A stretch of DNA of 64,000 nucleotides from NCBI GenBank assembly GCA_002778195.1, contig PCDI01000007.1:791127-855126 (forward strand), written 5' to 3'. Positions within the stretch are counted from its first letter, which is position 1. Each line of letters starts with the position of its first letter. Below the pieces are notes generated by a model, which made no database searches, had not been told where the DNA came from, and was given only the letters and a program-made list of their open reading frames with translations. The position numbers and the translations under genes are program-made. Below are positions 45,461 to 56,103 of this stretch, piece after piece. This DNA comes from Raffaelea ambrosiae. Its lineage: Eukaryota > Ascomycota > Sordariomycetes > Ophiostomatales > Ophiostomataceae.

Positions 45461-48400
45461 TTACCCTTCCAGGCACGAATGCGCATACCATGGCCATACA
45501 AACGCACACGCCGGCCCGCCCATGCTGTCGCGAAGGCCGGCGCTCCTGGTCCTCCTCATCGCCCCCGGGTGGACGCCCTGCGCGGAACCTCCGGTCCATG
45601 ACCAGGCTCTCTGGAGATTCCTCTTCTGAGATGAGGAGACTGGTTCGCAGAGAAGCAAAGGCGCTGTTCTCGTTCCTCTGTCGTCGTCGCAGCTCGCGTC
45701 GTGGCTCCTGTGGCCTGGGGGGAGGCCGTTCGGGACACCGTCTAGCCGGTGATCCCAGGTCCGACCGGGCTGTACACGCCGTGGGTGGACCCCTCTGTCG
45801 CCATCCTCGTGCTCCTCGGTTTGGCGGCCACCACCCACGCGGTTGGAGTCGTGGAAACGGGTGGCATGCGACGCCCTCCCGGAAGACATCCGTGCCGCCG
45901 CTGGGCGGGAGCCGTTCGCATGCACGCCTCCCGTGCCGGTGCCGGTGCCGGTGCCCGTCTCCGCCGTGTCCTCGTCCTCCCGTGTCCGGCCACGACTGTC
46001 CACCGTGGTGCTCTCGTTCCAGGCCGCGGTCAGGGACTGGGCGAAGATTGCCAGCACAGCACGGGTGTCTGGCTGGGCCAGCCTGTCCTGCAGGGCGCCC
46101 GGCGTGGCGACGTACTTCTGGGCCGCTTGTTGCTGGCCATGCTGTTGTTGCTGCTGCTGCTGCTGCTCCAAGGTGCGTATGGCTGCTTCCGCTAGCATCG
46201 CGGCCAGGTTGTCTGGTGGCTTCGCCTGCTCCGGGTGCTGGTGCCGGTGCTGGTGCTGCTGGTGCGGAGGCGGAGAGGCACGGTCGCGGACAACGTTGTC
46301 GGCGGGAAGTTCGCTCATGCCGACTGGCCAGCGACGGCCATACGGGCTGCTCGCAGAAACGTGCCTGCTCGTGGTCCACGCCCCGGGTGCGGTGCCACGA
46401 TCCCCGAGGGGGGTGGTGGTGGGTCGATGGCCAGACACACTGTCCTCGTCGTCCGCTTCGTCGCCCGAGGAGGAGGCGGAGGCATGCACAGACGGGGACA
46501 AAACGCGCGGGCGCCGGAAAGCGTTTGACCTCCGCAGGACCGGATACGTTGTGTGCACGACCCAAGCCGCACGGCTGCTGCCGGTTCCATCCTCGTCGTC
46601 CCCGTCGCTGCCGCCGCCGCCGCCATAGTGGCCACCGCCGCCGCCATAGTGGCCACGGGCGTGGCCACTGTCGTTGCCACTGTCGTTGCCACTGTCGTTG
46701 CCACTGTCGTTGTCCACCGCCTGGGGCCGTTTGCGAAGCAGCGTCTTGGACTTGGAGAGGAGGCCGACATGGTTCCCGCTTCGTCTCCGGACAAACCAGT
46801 TCTTCTTGTCGGCAAGGGGCAACGTGTGGCTCGTCGTCGATGTCGATGTCGATGTCGATGTCGATGTCGACCGGACAAAAATCTTGGTCAGTCTGCGCCG
46901 AAGACGCTGGGACGACGTACGACGGCTGTCCTCACTGAGGCAGATGGCCGAGTCCACAGGTGAGTCCACAGGTGTGTCGTGGCTGCTGCTGGCATCCAGG
47001 ACGACAACTTCCTTGAGCGTGTCTATGTCGAGCCGTCGCCACGGGTCTGGGTGGATCATCCGCGCGGGCGAGCAGGGTTGGTCGTCGCCGCTGTGTGCCG
47101 TGCCGTGTCTTCGCAGGCTGGCCGCCCTGGAGCCGTCCTCGACATCCCCGCCACTTTCTGGAGCGGCCGCGCCATGTACACGGCTTGTGTCGTCAAGCTC
47201 GGACGCCGTCTCCTGCGACCGCCTGTTCAAGACGCTGTCGCAGTGGTGCAAGAGCTCCGGCACCGTCGCCTGCACGGCCGGGTGCCGGACCAAAAAGTCA
47301 GTCTCGTTGGCCGGGTGGGTGTAGACAAAGTCGGTCTGCTTCTGGAGCTGCCGGCGGAACACCTCTGCACGGACGTCGCTTCCCGAGACCTGGTGGATGG
47401 TCATGAGCAGCCCCAGCGTGGTGTGGTAGTCGTATGCCAGGAATGCCTCGTCGTAGTGATGGCCGTCGCCGTCGTTGTGCTCGCCGTCGCCGTCGCTGTG
47501 CTCGCTGTCGCCCTCGCTGTCGCCATCGCCGTGATGGTCGCCACTTGCGTCCTGGCCAGGGCCGCCACTGTCCGCGGCCGTGGTCCCAGGCAACGCATCC
47601 GTCGGTGCCTGGCTCTGTCGTCGCCGTCGTCGATTCAGCAGTTTCCTCTTGATCCGCTGGGCTTCTTTGCAGCGGGCAAACGCGCTGTCAAACGAGTACT
47701 TGGACAGGTGGACGAGCGCCAAGACATGCAGCAGGTTGCTGACAAGAACGAGATCGTCTTGGTCGTGCTGCGCCTGTTCCGCCTGGCTGTCCCGCCCACC
47801 ACCCCCGGACATGCCCGTTCCGGTAGCAAGCTTGGCCAATTCGAGCACGAGAGGCTCCGCCTTGGCCCAGTCTTGCTGCATCATGTAGCAGAGCACGAGG
47901 AGCACGCGGACACGACGAAGCTGCGCGCAAAATTGGCCGACGTCCTCCTGCTCGAGTGCCTCTTGCAGGACAGCAGCGGCCCCGGCAAATCGGCCAAGCT
48001 TGATCAGGCCTGTGGCGCGTTCCTGTCGAACGTCCAGCTCACCCTGTCGCAGCTCGATCTCGTACGCCGCATCGTCGTCGTCGTCGCCATTCTTGCCTTC
48101 TAGATCGCCGTCTAGGCCACTGTCTAGACCACTGTCCAGACCACTGTCCAGACCACTGTCCATGCCACTGTCCAGACCACTGTCTAGATGACCGTTTAGT
48201 TGGCCGTCTAGATGACCGTCTAGATGACCGTCTAGATGACCGTCTAGATGACCGTCGAAATGACCGCTCGGCGGCTGACGGTCGGTCGAAGCGAGTGCCC
48301 GTGCACGCTGCCCATGGATGAACCTCTCGACAAGCTCGCGCTTGCTCGCCTCGAGGTGACCGCCCGCGAGGTTGTAGGCAGCCGCCGCGTTGTATCCGGA

Positions 48401-49331
48401 AAGGGCGTCCCACGCGCCCACGCCATGGCCTGGGATGCTGCCTCCGCTGCAGCTGCTGCCGCCGTCGCGCACGGTCGACGCCGCCGAGCTCGCCGCGTAG
48501 TAGAATTTCTGGGCCGCGTCGGCGAGTCGCATCATGTTCTGGGCGATGCGCGTGTTGGACAGGTCGTGGGGATCGCTGTGGCGGGCGTGGTGGTGCTTGT
48601 TCCCCGGTATCCGGCGCCCGGTCGGCGCCCACTGCGAGGCACCGTGGAGGACGCTGTTGATGGAGCCCTTGAGCCGCTGCAGCTCGAACAAAATGACGTC
48701 CTGGGACGCACTGTTGCGCATGGACACGGAACTGCGAAGCGTGTGAGAAGCCTGGTCCTTTCACACGGGGAGCAAAACAGCAGGGGGGGGGGGGTTCGTG
48801 GGACGTACAGTGTGATCGTATGCAAGATGGTCTGCAGCGCCTTGTTGGACTGCTCGATCTTGTCCCGGAACTGGGCCAATTCGGGGCCATGCACTTTCAG
48901 GCTGATAGCGGCCCGCGCGCGCCATCCGAATCCCCGCTCGTCGATTGTCGTCTTCTTGATGCGCTCGACCAGCGCTTCCAGGTCTTTGAGCGACGCCTGG
49001 CAGTCCGCAAGCACCAGCATGCTCTGTTTCCAGAGGGCCACTTCCCCCAGCACCGGGTCCGTCGGCAGGCATCGCTGGCATTGTTTGATGGCATTGCAGA
49101 CCGCGTCTAGGCAACCCTGGAAGCGGTCCAGCTCGTCGAAGAGCTCTACGATACGTGTGTCTGCTGTGCGCAGGGCTAGATGAACAGCATAGAGATTGGA
49201 TGCGATCTTCGGAGAATGGGGGAAATCGACGTTAGCTACACAACCTGGGCGGGCCTTGGGCATGGGCGACGTACAGATTTGCCTGCGTGTATCAGCGTCA
49301 CTGCCGCACAGGCGAGGGAGACGGGATCCAT
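45461..49331 (-). CDS. STAND-type N-terminal domain protein with TPR-like region
   Basis: Three exons, complement(join(45461..48731,48809..49206,49275..49331)), 1241 aa; phases 0 and 2 close. The start MDPVSLACAAVTLIHAGKS and the following helical segment (ASNLYAVHLALRTADTRIVE, LFDELDRFQGCLDAVCNAIK, WKQSMLVLADCQASLKDLEA, ending HGPELAQFRDKIEQSNKALQ) match the fungal STAND N-terminal family (PF17111-type). No NB-ARC or NACHT motif is seen. The middle has TPR-like helices (RQERATGLIKLGRFAGAAAV, VLLVLCYMMQQDWAKAEPLV, LLHVLALVHLSKYSFDSAFA). Long low-complexity tandem repeats lie between and after them. It sits immediately upstream of the gasdermin-like gene on the same strand. A role in allorecognition or cell death is inference from domain and location. 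Confidence 0.78.
46664..46716. repeat. 12-bp coding repeat (DSGN)n
   Basis: ccactgtcgttg units repeated about four times inside the STAND-N gene, encoding NDSGNDSG on the minus strand. Confidence 0.85.
48112..48262. repeat. 12- to 15-bp coding repeats (DSGL)n and (DGHL)n
   Basis: Two adjacent arrays within the STAND-N gene. Units with the core cactgtccagac (48117-48187) encode Asp-Ser-Gly-Leu. Units with the core ctagatgaccgt (48183-48260) encode Asp-Gly-His-Leu. Near-identical units suggest recent slippage. Confidence 0.88.
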
Positions 49332-49897
49332 TCTTCTGATATAGTATGGGTGTTCCTGGGAGGCTAGCAAGGAACGGTAGGGCAATTGGGTGCTTTTTTT
49401 TTCTACTCGGTCAACAGTGAGGTGTCACGATGTTCTTGTTGTTGCCGTCGAAGATGAAGAATGCAAAAACTACGCTGGAACAAAGAGAAACGAGAAAGAA
49501 ACAGGAAAGCAACAGGAAAGCAACAGGAAACAAAAGAGACACCGTCTTTCACCGTCTTTCCCAGCAGGCTCTCCAAAATCTGCCTTGTCGCGAAAGCGCG
49601 GCTGAGCATGCATGAGTATTGAGGCATCCGAGCAGCAGCGCTGTTCGCCGAGCCAGTTAAAATGCGTCTGCGTGTCGATTTTCCCCATGCGGAACTGCGG
49701 GTATTGCTAGGCGCACGCAGCGTACACTAAACGAACTGCTGCTCTGGCTGGTCAGACTGCTCTGCGAACCAAAGTCTTTGTGAAGGCTGATTTGAAAAAA
49801 AAATCCATTGATGCTGCAATGCGCTCGATTCGCGTCGAGCCAATGATACACAACTTCTTTTGAAAGTGCAAATAAGACAAGGTGGTCTTCCCAACTG
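49332..49897. other. Promoter region of STAND-N gene
   Basis: No gene is recognised. Near 49698 is a sequence (gggtattgctaggcgcacgc) related to the termini of the mobile element described next. Confidence 0.45.
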
Positions 49898-50601
49898 GGA
49901 TTGCTAGGTGTACGCGGCGTACACTAAACTATTGGGTATTGCTATTTGTACGCCGCGTACAAATAAGCAAATGTACGTCCCTCTTAGATAAAGTCACGTG
50001 CGCACCCATAACGCAGGATCCCTCCACTCTATCGTGATACTATAATGAGCCTCACAAACATCATTCTCTGAAACACTCCCCAGCCTCTTTACTATAGCTT
50101 CCATCTATAAATCCGATACTTTAAAGCTTTCCCCTGCCTCTTTAAAGCTCTTTTATTTTTATTATCCTACCCTTTTTAAACCCGTTTTTAATATTTTAAA
50201 CCCATCTTTTACTTCTCCGGAGCACTCCCCAGCTTCTCTGAAACACTCCCCAGCCTCTCCAAAGCACTCCTTAACTTCCCCAGAGCACTCCCCAGCTTTT
50301 TCAAAACACTTCCCTCCTTCTTATACTTGTCCTCTTTCCAGAGAAACCATCTATCACACAATAAGAAAAGCTCGGCAGATACGCACTATGTGTATACATA
50401 AAAAAGAAAACTCTGATCTCCTTTGCTATATACGTTTCTATTGCCTTTTCTACTGCTTGATAGCACTAACAAGACTGGCTTTTCGTGCGATTGTCACCGA
50501 AATCGGAGGGTCCTGCGTCACGGGAGCGCAGACGTGATTTTATCCAAGAGGGGCATACAAATCGTTCAGTGTACGCCGCGTACACCTAGTAATCATACCC
50601 G
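49898..50601. mobile_element. Non-autonomous DNA transposon (MITE-like), Mutator/hAT-type
   Basis: An element of about 704 bp. The left terminus contains attgctaggtgtacgcggcg (palindrome GTGTACGC.GCGTACAC at 49908-49924). The right terminus carries the same palindrome (50569-50585) followed by ctagtaatcataccc, the inverted counterpart of gggtattgctag. It is flanked by a 9-bp direct repeat TCCCAACTG (49889-49897 and 50602-50610). An inverted-repeat core with an 8-9-bp target duplication is the mark of Mutator-like or hAT-type cut-and-paste elements. There is no transposase frame, so it is non-autonomous. A third palindrome (ATTTGTACG..CGTACAAAT, 49944-49964) and a fragment of a terminus at about 49698 suggest nested or repeated insertions. 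Confidence 0.65.
50065..50325. repeat. Degenerate ~20-28-bp tandem repeat inside the element
   Basis: Imperfect units with the core cactccccagc(t/c)t(c/t)t(c/t)(t/c) separated by aaa/gaaa/aaag. The array has been eroded but still keeps its period and C/T strand bias. Confidence 0.6.
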
Positions 50602-50649
50602 TCCCAACTGTACGCATTCATTTCATAGCACCACCTCGGGACATTTGTG

Positions 50650-52632
50650 TCACGGATACAGCCTTGATCCTGCCGCCACCGGGCGGAAGAGGCCCGCGCT
50701 CTCGAGATCCCGCACGAGACTCGCCAGCACATAGTCGCAGCCACGCGCCATCCTCAGCGCCATGGTGACGGGCAGGTACTCGGTGTGCCGCGTCTTGGTG
50801 CTGTTGTAGGGGACTTCGCCGATGGGCACGACGACCTCGGGCGCCCCCGCCATGACCGGGACCGACGAGTCGTCGAAGCCCATCGGCGGCATGGTCGGCG
50901 CGTCAAAGTACTCGTCGCGGTACGACGGCGCGCCCACCGTCCAGGGGTAGACGTAGAGGCCCTCGGAGCAGGACTCGGGGTCGTGGCGCCCGTAGCCCGC
51001 CGTCTCGTACCACGCCCGGAACACGGAAATGTTGTGCAGGGCCTGGGCATAGACGTCGTCCGTGGCGTGGATCTGCCCCCACTGCCAGCGGGCGAGCGGG
51101 CCGGGGTTGACGTAGGGCTGGCGGCCGTCGTGCGTGCGGGCATAGTCCTCGAAGAACGGCTGGCCCAGGAGCTTCCACTGGTCGTGGCTGACAAACACCC
51201 CGTAGGTCAGGTAGAACATGTCGTTGACGTCCGCGGGCGCCTGCGGCCCGCGCGTCGCGGCCCAGAGCTGCGTGTAGTTGGCCGGCGTGGTGGCGGTGCC
51301 CAGGAACCGCTCGAGGCCCTGGACAAAGCGCGCAATGAGCGCTTTCGCATCCGGGCCGGCGGTGCCCCCGCTCCAGGCACCGCCGTCGGCCGTGGAGCGG
51401 TAGATCTTGCTGGGGTACGCGGTGAAGTTGGACAGCATGTCCGGGTACCAGGCCTGCGTCACGTCGGCCCAGAGGCGCGGGCTGCGCGCAAAGACGCCGG
51501 CCGAGTCGGACACGGGACTCAGGGGCAGCACGTGGTCCAGCGAGATGGCGCCGGTGGACGGCCGGTTGCCCACGATGCCCTGGGACCCGGCCGGGCCACG
51601 CATGGAGCCTCCCGTGTCGCTGCCGACGGCGAGATCGAGCCACTCGTAGGAGGCGATGCCGGATCCGGGGCCCGTGGAGGAGCCGCTCGGGTTCTGGTAT
51701 CCGTCGCCCCGGGGATTGAACGGCGCGTGCAGATCCACCCAGTCCGCCGTCGGCCGGTCGCCGTTGGCAAACTGCACCGTGCCCATCTTGCCGACGAGGA
51801 CGGCACCCAGGTCGAGCAGGCGCTGGACGGCGGGCGCGGTGGTGTTCTGCGTGCCGTAGTGGTAGAAGTAGGCGCGGTTGCCTCCGCTGGTGGCGACGCC
51901 CTGGACGTGGAAAATGTCCTTGACGCCCAGGCGCAGACCGGCCAGGGGTCGGTCGTCGTGGAGAGAGTACAGCCGGGACGGCACGGCGATGCTTTTCGCC
52001 ATGACGTTCTCCGTGACCGCGGGGAGGGTGTGGTAGCCTCCGGCTCCGTCGCTGATCACGCCTTGGACGAAGGAAATGCTGTCATCGCCGTAGAGTCGGT
52101 GGGCCTGGTAGATCTTCCCGGTGGCGACGGAGACAAAGTAGGGTCCTGGCGGCAGCACCGTGGTGATGATGTCCGTCATGAACATGCCCGCATCGCCGCC
52201 GTAGATGCCGCCGGCAGAGACGAAGAGAACCGTGCCCAGGTCTCGCACACGGCCTTCCAGGGACGTAGCATTGATGGCCGGCCTGCCCGTTCCAGACGAT
52301 CGAAGGAAGACGGTTCGCAGGAAGCCCGGCTGAAAGACATCGTCAGCGGCTGCGTAGGTGGCGGTCACGTTGACAAACTCCTCGGCCCCGAATTCAGGCG
52401 ACGCGGTCTCCAAAATGGTCAGTGGGAACAAGTCATAGCCGGGGATCTGAGCAGCAGCAGAGACAGCCTGCTTGGTGCAGTTGCTCCCGAGCTGGCCCAC
52501 AGAGATCCCGCTGGCGTAGTAGGAGATGCCGTTGAATTGGACAAGTCTCCCCTGATCGACCAGACCGGCCATGCCAGCACGGACGAAGGACAACCCAGCC
52601 AAGACGGCGAACGGCTGCAAGCGTGACCACAT
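50650..52632 (-). CDS. Secreted amidase-signature enzyme
   Basis: A single exon of 660 aa. [20 protein letters not shown] is a good signal peptide. The amidase signature core shows the catalytic Lys ([12 protein letters not shown]), the cis-Ser region ([15 protein letters not shown], a variant of the usual GGSSGGS) and the nucleophile region ([18 protein letters not shown]). An N-terminal extension of about 220 aa without recognisable motif precedes it, as in several fungal extracellular amidase-like proteins. The family hydrolyses amide bonds, and substrates differ widely. It lies between the transposon and a spacer, with no functional cluster around it. Confidence 0.92.
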   Translation of the reverse strand: MWSRLQPFAVLAGLSFVRAGMAGLVDQGRLVQFNGISYYASGISVGQLGSNCTKQAVSAAAQIPGYDLFPLTILETASPEFGAEEFVNVTATYAAADDVFQPGFLRTVFLRSSGTGRPAINATSLEGRVRDLGTVLFVSAGGIYGGDAGMFMTDIITTVLPPGPYFVSVATGKIYQAHRLYGDDSISFVQGVISDGAGGYHTLPAVTENVMAKSIAVPSRLYSLHDDRPLAGLRLGVKDIFHVQGVATSGGNRAYFYHYGTQNTTAPAVQRLLDLGAVLVGKMGTVQFANGDRPTADWVDLHAPFNPRGDGYQNPSGSSTGPGSGIASYEWLDLAVGSDTGGSMRGPAGSQGIVGNRPSTGAISLDHVLPLSPVSDSAGVFARSPRLWADVTQAWYPDMLSNFTAYPSKIYRSTADGGAWSGGTAGPDAKALIARFVQGLERFLGTATTPANYTQLWAATRGPQAPADVNDMFYLTYGVFVSHDQWKLLGQPFFEDYARTHDGRQPYVNPGPLARWQWGQIHATDDVYAQALHNISVFRAWYETAGYGRHDPESCSEGLYVYPWTVGAPSYRDEYFDAPTMPPMGFDDSSVPVMAGAPEVVVPIGEVPYNSTKTRHTEYLPVTMALRMARGCDYVLASLVRDLESAGLFRPVAAGSRLYP

Positions 52633-54408
52633 TGTGTGTCGCGTATTGTAAAGAGTGGCGGCGCAGGCTCCGGAACGGCAGGTACGTGGTAGGCTGACCA
52701 TTCCATTCTCTGGAATCCGGCGCATCGCTTTATATATGCACAGCTGCTGCAAGTCGTGCTGATTGACTGTGGGGAACGCCCAAAGTGTGGACTGGCCGCC
52801 GGCCTTCAGTTTCGCTTATCACAACCGGCATTGGATGGCCTGCACTAGACGGTGAACGGGTGCAACCCCGGTCTTGTGGTACGCGGTGGGACTGGTCTGG
52901 CTTGCCAACGGTCATCGTGCCAAGGATGGCCTCTGTGCTGCTTTTCGGCGTGGCTGCTGCCACTCCTGGGAACGCTCGTATCCGCCGGCGATGGAAAGTG
53001 AAAATTATATAACAAGATACTACTGTACGAGACGCCCGGTCTTCATACGATCTCTTGCTGTTGTAGAGGCGATTTTTCTCGTAATGATGCGGTCAGTTGA
53101 ATCTTGGCAGTCGAGCATTTCCCTGTATACATGGAATAACCGACCAACATCAGATGGGGAGCGGGCCCGTCCAAGGCGGGTCGTATGCAGGGAGCCAACG
53201 CCTGCTTGCTGCTCGAAATGAGCCAAGATCATCACCTACGAGGGTGTCGATTTGTTCTAGCAGACGTTCGCCGGACGGCAATTCATGAGAAACCTGTTGG
53301 CATGACCTATGAGCTAACGATGCGGGCTACGAAGGGTCCTTGGGGTTTTTTGTTGGCGCAGATGGTGCAGTTGTGTCCAAATTCGTCGTAGCTCAAGGGG
53401 ATCAATTCCCATCATGGCAGACGATCAGACTGTTGCTGTGTGCTGTAAGCATATGACCGTTTGGACTTGCCACGAGGCGTTGCGCTCAAGGCTGGGGTCG
53501 CGCGACTTCCACAACGGCGAAGCTAGTGCTCTACCAAAATTGGCCCAGCACTGGTACAAGTTCAACTACCGGCATTACACGTGCGCCGATCCCACGAGAC
53601 GACTAGAGCAGCCTGTTGCACCGCAGGGAGGACGTTGGTGTGGCTCGCATAGCAGCCAGGTGCAGCCCAGCGATGGACGAGCAGAGCGAAGCGAGAGATG
53701 GCGAGGCGAGGCGGTCCAGGTGCAGATCCAGGCCCAAATCATTCCCTCTTGGTTTCGCGGATGGAGCTGTGCTTGTATACGCAAATGTTCGTTGGACCCT
53801 TCCCGACAGTTTATCAGTTGAGCCCAACACCTACCTCTCGTGACAAATTTGCTTCTTGGCGCACATGTTGGGTGTTATGCTGATCGGGCGAGAGGTTGGA
53901 GATGTTTTGATGACAAATTGACCGAATAACCACAATTTCGCCCGAACCAGACGAGGCGTCGGCGCATGCCCTCGGAAGAAAGCCGGGGTCCGTAGGAAAA
54001 CGCATAAAAACAAGAATCAATCAAAGAAATACAACCGCACAACCGTACACCCGTGGCTCGGTCCTCGTTCTCGTTGTGTATTTCGCTCGTATGGCCATTT
54101 TGGTGGGGATGGAGTTGTGAGTAGTGTATAAGTAATACTATGCCATACCCTTCAAGAGGCAATGTCCAAGAGCCAGCTCAAGTGACAGCAGAAAGTCGTC
54201 TTGGCAGTATTACACGAGTCGGCGGAGAACAGCATAGAGCACCGGGCCGCGCCACGGTTGCTAAACAACGCGGCCAAGACATGTCACGAACGCGAAAAGG
54301 ATCCGATATATAAGGCCCATCATGAATGCCCCAGTTGATGAGCCTGCCCCAGCACTGGATGTCCCGGCTATCTGATCGTCACGGCTTCCGCCGTTACGGT
54401 TCCACATC
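52633..54408. other. Intergenic region
   Basis: About 1.8 kb with no supported gene. Several unrelated short open frames overlap in all frames, and none resembles a family. Confidence 0.45.
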
Positions 54409-55573
54409 ATGATCTTCCCGTTTCTCTGTTCGGCCGCCCTGTGGGCAGGTCGGTCTGCTGCATACGATGCCCTGTTTGGATACGATGCTGCGCCAGCCAT
54501 TGAGAACCGCACGCTGGATCAGATCTACCAGGCAGCTCTTGCGGAAGGCGGCACGGTGGCGATGAACGAAACCAGCAAGACGGTCTGAAACAGGCCTTCG
54601 AGGCCCGCTTCCCGGGCATGACCCTGAACATCACCGTCGATGTCTCCAAGTATCACGATGGAAACATCGACCGCCAATTGGCCACGGACAACCTCTACGT
54701 GGACAGCGCCATCCTGCAGACGCTCCACGATTACCCGAGGTGGGACGAGGAGGGCGCAGGGCGCACTGCTGCACTATCAGCCGCTGCACTTGGACAAAGT
54801 CCACCCGGGATTCCGCGACATCCGAGCCGCCTGGTACGGCGTCAGCATCTTTTCTTGGACGTTTATCTGGAACACAGAACGGCTGCCGGAAGGCCCCCGG
54901 GAGTTCGCCGACTTTATCAAGCCCGCGTACAAAGACAAACTGGTCTTGACCTACCCCAACGACGACGATGCGGTGCTCTACGCCTTCGACCTCATGCAAG
55001 TCACATCTCCGGAGAGCTCCTCCTAGCAGCAAGACGAAAAAAAAAAAGAAAAAAAAAGAAAAAAAAACACTGACCATCTGTTCAAGCATGCAACAATACG
55101 GCTACGAGTGGTTCGAAACGCTCCTGGCCCAGAACCCTCGCTGGGTCCGCGGAACCGGCACCCCCGTGGCGCTCCTGAACGCCGCCCGTGGCACGGCGGC
55201 AGCCACCTTCACCTCGGACATCGGGCTTCTCCCGCAGGGGTCCCTCAACGTCACCATCCCCGCGCAGGGGTCGTTTGTCAGCTGGGCGCAGCGGGCGGCC
55301 ATCTTCCAAGACGCCCCGCACCCGGAAGGCGCCAAGCTGCTGCACAACTTTCTGCTGAGCGAGGAGCACCAGTTGGCATCGGGACGCTGGAGCGTTCTGC
55401 AGGGCCTGCCCGTCCCCGGCGGCTACCCGGACCTGATGGACGTGCACGCGACCAACCCCGCAGAGTTTGAGCGCTTCATGGGCGACCGCGTGCGCGTCGA
55501 GAGGCTCAAGCTGTTCTTGGAAGACAAGCTGGGCACGGCCCAGGGCCTGCGCCCCCTGGTGGACGATCTGTAA
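54409..55573 (+). pseudogene. Disrupted binding-protein-like (periplasmic-binding-protein fold) gene
   Basis: A secreted-type start (MIFPFLCSAALWAGRSAAYD) leads into AALAEGGTV. The frame then breaks: an apparent small deletion near 54557 is followed by a stop at 54586-54588. The right frame resumes as QQDGLKQAFEARFPGMTLNI, then breaks again near 54751-54770 before LLHYQPLHLDKVHPGFRDIR. A phase-2 intron with a GC donor (GCAAGT, 54996) and acceptor before 55087 joins AFDL to QQYGYEWFETLLAQN. The rest is open to the stop at 55573 (GLLPQGSLNVTIPAQGSFVS). It resembles ABC-transport Fe3+-type solute-binding proteins, secreted versions of which occur in some fungi. The two lesions may be real or sequencing errors. 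Confidence 0.75.
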
Positions 55574-56103
55574 CAGCGCGGTAGCTGCTCGCTGGCCCGC
55601 CTTTGCCGTTCTGTCCAGATCGGAGCCTTGTACATAGTTGTGTGTGTTGCTTAGTTCGTCGATGAACCAAACTGACGGAATGCTCCGTTGCCAGTTCCTC
55701 TTGTGTGGTCGACGCAGGGACGCAATAGATCTGCCCGGTTTTCTCGCGAATGCCTAACAAGCGACTGCTGTCATAGTGAACGCACACCATCGCGAACGGA
55801 AATTGGAAATTGGAAATTGGAAACTGGAAATAGACAAAACTTGGCCCCCATTCATGTATGTCAAAAAAAACAGAAAAATCAAACCAAAAGCCCACACAAA
55901 AAAATTTCAATCCCGCGCTCCCATACACGCATGGCCTTTTTCTTACACGTATCCGACCCTCTCTTCTTGCTGTTTCTCAAGATATCGTCTCCCCATAATC
56001 CACTCTTCTTAATAAGAAAAAAAAGGGCAATGGTATCGTTACAAGTACATACAAGTTCCTCATTAATGAACACCACTCCTCCTTGGAACGACTTTGGCTC
56101 GCC
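55574..56103. other. Convergent 3' flanks
   Basis: Between the disrupted gene and the membrane-protein gene. Contains gaaattg-type direct repeats (ggaaattggaaattg, 55798-55820). No gene is recognised. Confidence 0.45.

Noticed and set aside
45292..46938. 548-codon plus-strand frame opposite the STAND-N gene
   Set aside because: Cys/Arg/Ser-rich shadow of low-complexity coding DNA; no motif, and the opposite strand has the supported gene.
50785..52626. 613-codon plus-strand frame opposite the amidase
   Set aside because: An antisense shadow of GC-rich coding sequence; the amidase core motifs and signal peptide are on the minus strand.
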